This document shows, one piece after another, positions 6,344 to 7,686 of a DNA stretch of 7,686 bases; the first letter of the stretch is position 1; each line of letters starts with the position of its first letter. The notes below the pieces were generated by a model. That model made no database searches and had not been told where the DNA came from. It was given only the letters and a program-made list of their open reading frames with translations. A program made the position numbers and the translations under genes. The DNA is from Patescibacteria group bacterium (GTDB lineage: Bacteria > Patescibacteriota > Gracilibacteria > BD1-5 > UBA6164): NCBI GenBank assembly GCA_018623505.1, contig JAAZVM010000020.1, positions 1-7,686 on the forward strand, in the 5' to 3' direction.

Positions 6344-7629
6344 ATAAGTGTTTTTTCTTTCTCATAAAAAGTATTTACTATCTTTGCTGTAAGTAAATCT
6401 CACCATACATTTACTCAAGTTCTAAACATATCAAGTATCCTATCAACAGCCAAGATTATTCATATAGCTTCTATAGGTAATCATATACTTATAAATACCG
6501 TTGTTAGTATAAGTATTCATGCTCAGGGGATACCAGCTGCTCAAATAGAAGCTAGTATAACTATAGCTACTACTGTAAGTTGTTGAAGTATACTAAGGTC
6601 TATTCATAGAATCTGTGCTACAAATATAGCTACTCAAGCTTGATATAGAGCTGTTCAATCCATATTTACAGTTGTTCAAATAGGGAAAGTGAAGTTTACA
6701 ACTTCTTCATTTAACATAGCTTTATTTTTTGCAACATTCATAGATAATCACATAGTTGCACTACTAGAAGCTGTTGAAAATCATACTAAAACAGCTTCTT
6801 TTACTTTTAAAAAGTATTCAAAAGGATTAAACTTTCATATAAAATATCAAAGTATAGGAAGAGTTATAAAAGCATGTACAAAAAGAGAAAGTAATATAAC
6901 TAGTACAAAAGGAAGTAAATCAATAATAGCTGATAATCAATTTCTTTGTACAACAACTGCAACAATAGATAATACTCAAATCGGAGTAAGTTTGATTATA
7001 AATTCTATAAATTTCAGTATTCAATCATTTATACCTTTACTTACAGTTTCAACTGCAGAAATTTGGCTTTTTTTCTTTGTTGCTAGTATAAATATTCAAA
7101 GAATAATTCACATAGTAACTATTTGCATAGCATTTAAGTTTACAAAAGATTCTATTATATTGTCTGGTATAAGATTTTCTAAAAATCATCAGAAACTTAA
7201 TTTTTCAACTGCTGCACTATTAAATCATTGCTCAAATTCATAAACTTTTCAAACTCATGGTTTAAATAAGTTCATAAGTATTAATGACATAGATATAGCA
7301 GCTGTAGTCGTAAGAGTATAGTATAAAAAAGTTTTTGATCAGATACTTCAAAGTTTTTTAAAATCTCAAAGTCAAAGTATAGCAACTATAACAGAGAAAA
7401 ATAAAAGTGGTCAAAGTAATGATTTAAGTAATTTCATAAATAGAACTCAAGCCCATTCTATGTTTGAAGTTATTTCAGGACTAAAAACTCATAAAAATAT
7501 TCATATTAAAAGTCAGATAATAACTTGAATTTCTAGTCTTTTTAAAAGGTTTTTTGATAAAATGAGATATTTATCACAACAAGATAAAAAACTTATTTCT
7601 TTGTTAAGAATTAAATATATTTTATGCAT
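6325..7629 (-). CDS. Na+-coupled glutamate/aspartate symporter, DAACS (SDF) family; UGA = Gly
   Basis: This integral inner-membrane transporter probably imports acidic amino acids with sodium (or protons). The 434-residue product shows the family signatures in order: PLLFFSVIVAI near TM3, FSTASSSATMG in hairpin HP1 (Ser288-290), NMDGTALYQ in TM7 (322-330), ASIGAAGIPGAG in HP2 (360-371), and VDRILDMFRTGVNVWGD in TM8 (395-411). Asp396, Asp400, Arg403, Thr404, Asn407 and Asp411 match the sodium and substrate ligands of GltPh, and the TM8 Arg403 favours a carboxylate-bearing side chain. About 35 glycines are TGA and only two are GGT. The ATG at 7629 is the only upstream ATG in frame, but it adds about 30 residues, including a Cys-Cys pair, before the usual N-terminus. 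The true start may therefore be a non-ATG codon near 7563. No conserved operon partner is visible. Confidence 0.93.
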
Positions 7630-7657
7630 ATATTTTTTTATTTTATAATATAATTTT

Positions 7658-7686
7658 ATCTTAACATAAAAAAAAAGATTAATCAA
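7658..7686 (-). promoter_or_regulatory. candidate symporter promoter
   Basis: On the - strand TTGATT (7686-7681) is followed after 17 bp by TAAGAT (7663-7658), which would start transcription near 7651, about 22 bases before the ATG at 7629. The -10 match is 4 of 6. The -35 box touches the window edge and the surroundings are nearly pure A/T, so this is weak. Confidence 0.3.

Noticed and set aside
6689..7243. 184-codon open frame on the + strand
   Set aside because: It is the reverse complement of the symporter gene, whose family signatures on the - strand are unambiguous. The apparent + strand frame is a by-product of that coding sequence.
92..7629. UGA read as tryptophan (code 4) or selenocysteine
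   Set aside because: The UGA positions match invariant Gly, not Trp, in S8, SDF and L11. Trp is encoded by TGG in these same genes. The density of UGA is far beyond any selenoprotein, and no SECIS-like context is needed to explain it.
1..7686. CRISPR arrays, insertion sequences, phage attachment sites or long direct repeats
   Set aside because: I found no regularly spaced repeats, transposase-like frames or terminal inverted repeats. The only repeated structure is at protein level in the protease.

Overview
The window comes from an AT-rich bacterium that reads UGA as glycine (genetic code 25). That points to the Gracilibacteria / Absconditabacteria (SR1) / BD1-5 group of the Candidate Phyla Radiation. 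Under the standard code there are almost no long reading frames. With UGA read as Gly, four continuous genes appear, and the UGA codons fall on invariant glycines of well-known families: the subtilase SLGG and VAPG motifs, the NMDGT motif of glutamate transporters, and the PVGPALGQYG stretch of ribosomal protein L11. TAA and TAG are the stops used.

Layout. Bases 1-75 hold the probable end of an upstream + strand gene and a strong terminator. Bases 92-5488 (+) are a two-gene unit. The first gene encodes a very large secreted subtilisin-like (S8) protease of 1620 residues: signal peptide, Lys-rich coiled coil, I9-like prodomain, complete catalytic domain, acidic linker, seven Ig-like repeats, a beta domain and a helical C-terminus. 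Three bases later comes a 176-residue protein of unknown function with a single N-terminal membrane anchor. A symmetrical hairpin at 5482-5513 separates this unit from genes on the opposite strand.

Reading on the - strand, from right to left: a sodium-coupled glutamate/aspartate symporter of the DAACS/SDF family (7629-6325); ribosomal protein L11, rplK (6153-5689), with its own promoter and terminator and no rplA behind it; and tRNA-Glu with anticodon CTC (5599-5525).

How they may work together (inference): the protease is built as a surface or secreted enzyme with many potential adhesion or spacer domains, and its small anchored neighbour may be an accessory. The symporter could import acidic amino acids. 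This would suit the host-attached, scavenging or predatory lifestyle known for relatives such as Vampirococcus, but nothing in the window proves the link. rplK and tRNA-Glu are housekeeping genes.

The most striking points are the UGA-glycine code, a steep gene-to-gene gradient in UGA use for Gly (about 20% in rplK, about 95% in the symporter), the unusual protease architecture with three CX7C clasps, gene ends that overlap terminator hairpins, and start codons without Shine-Dalgarno sequences. There is no intergenic stretch over 300 bases, and I see no CRISPR array, insertion sequence or long nucleotide repeat.
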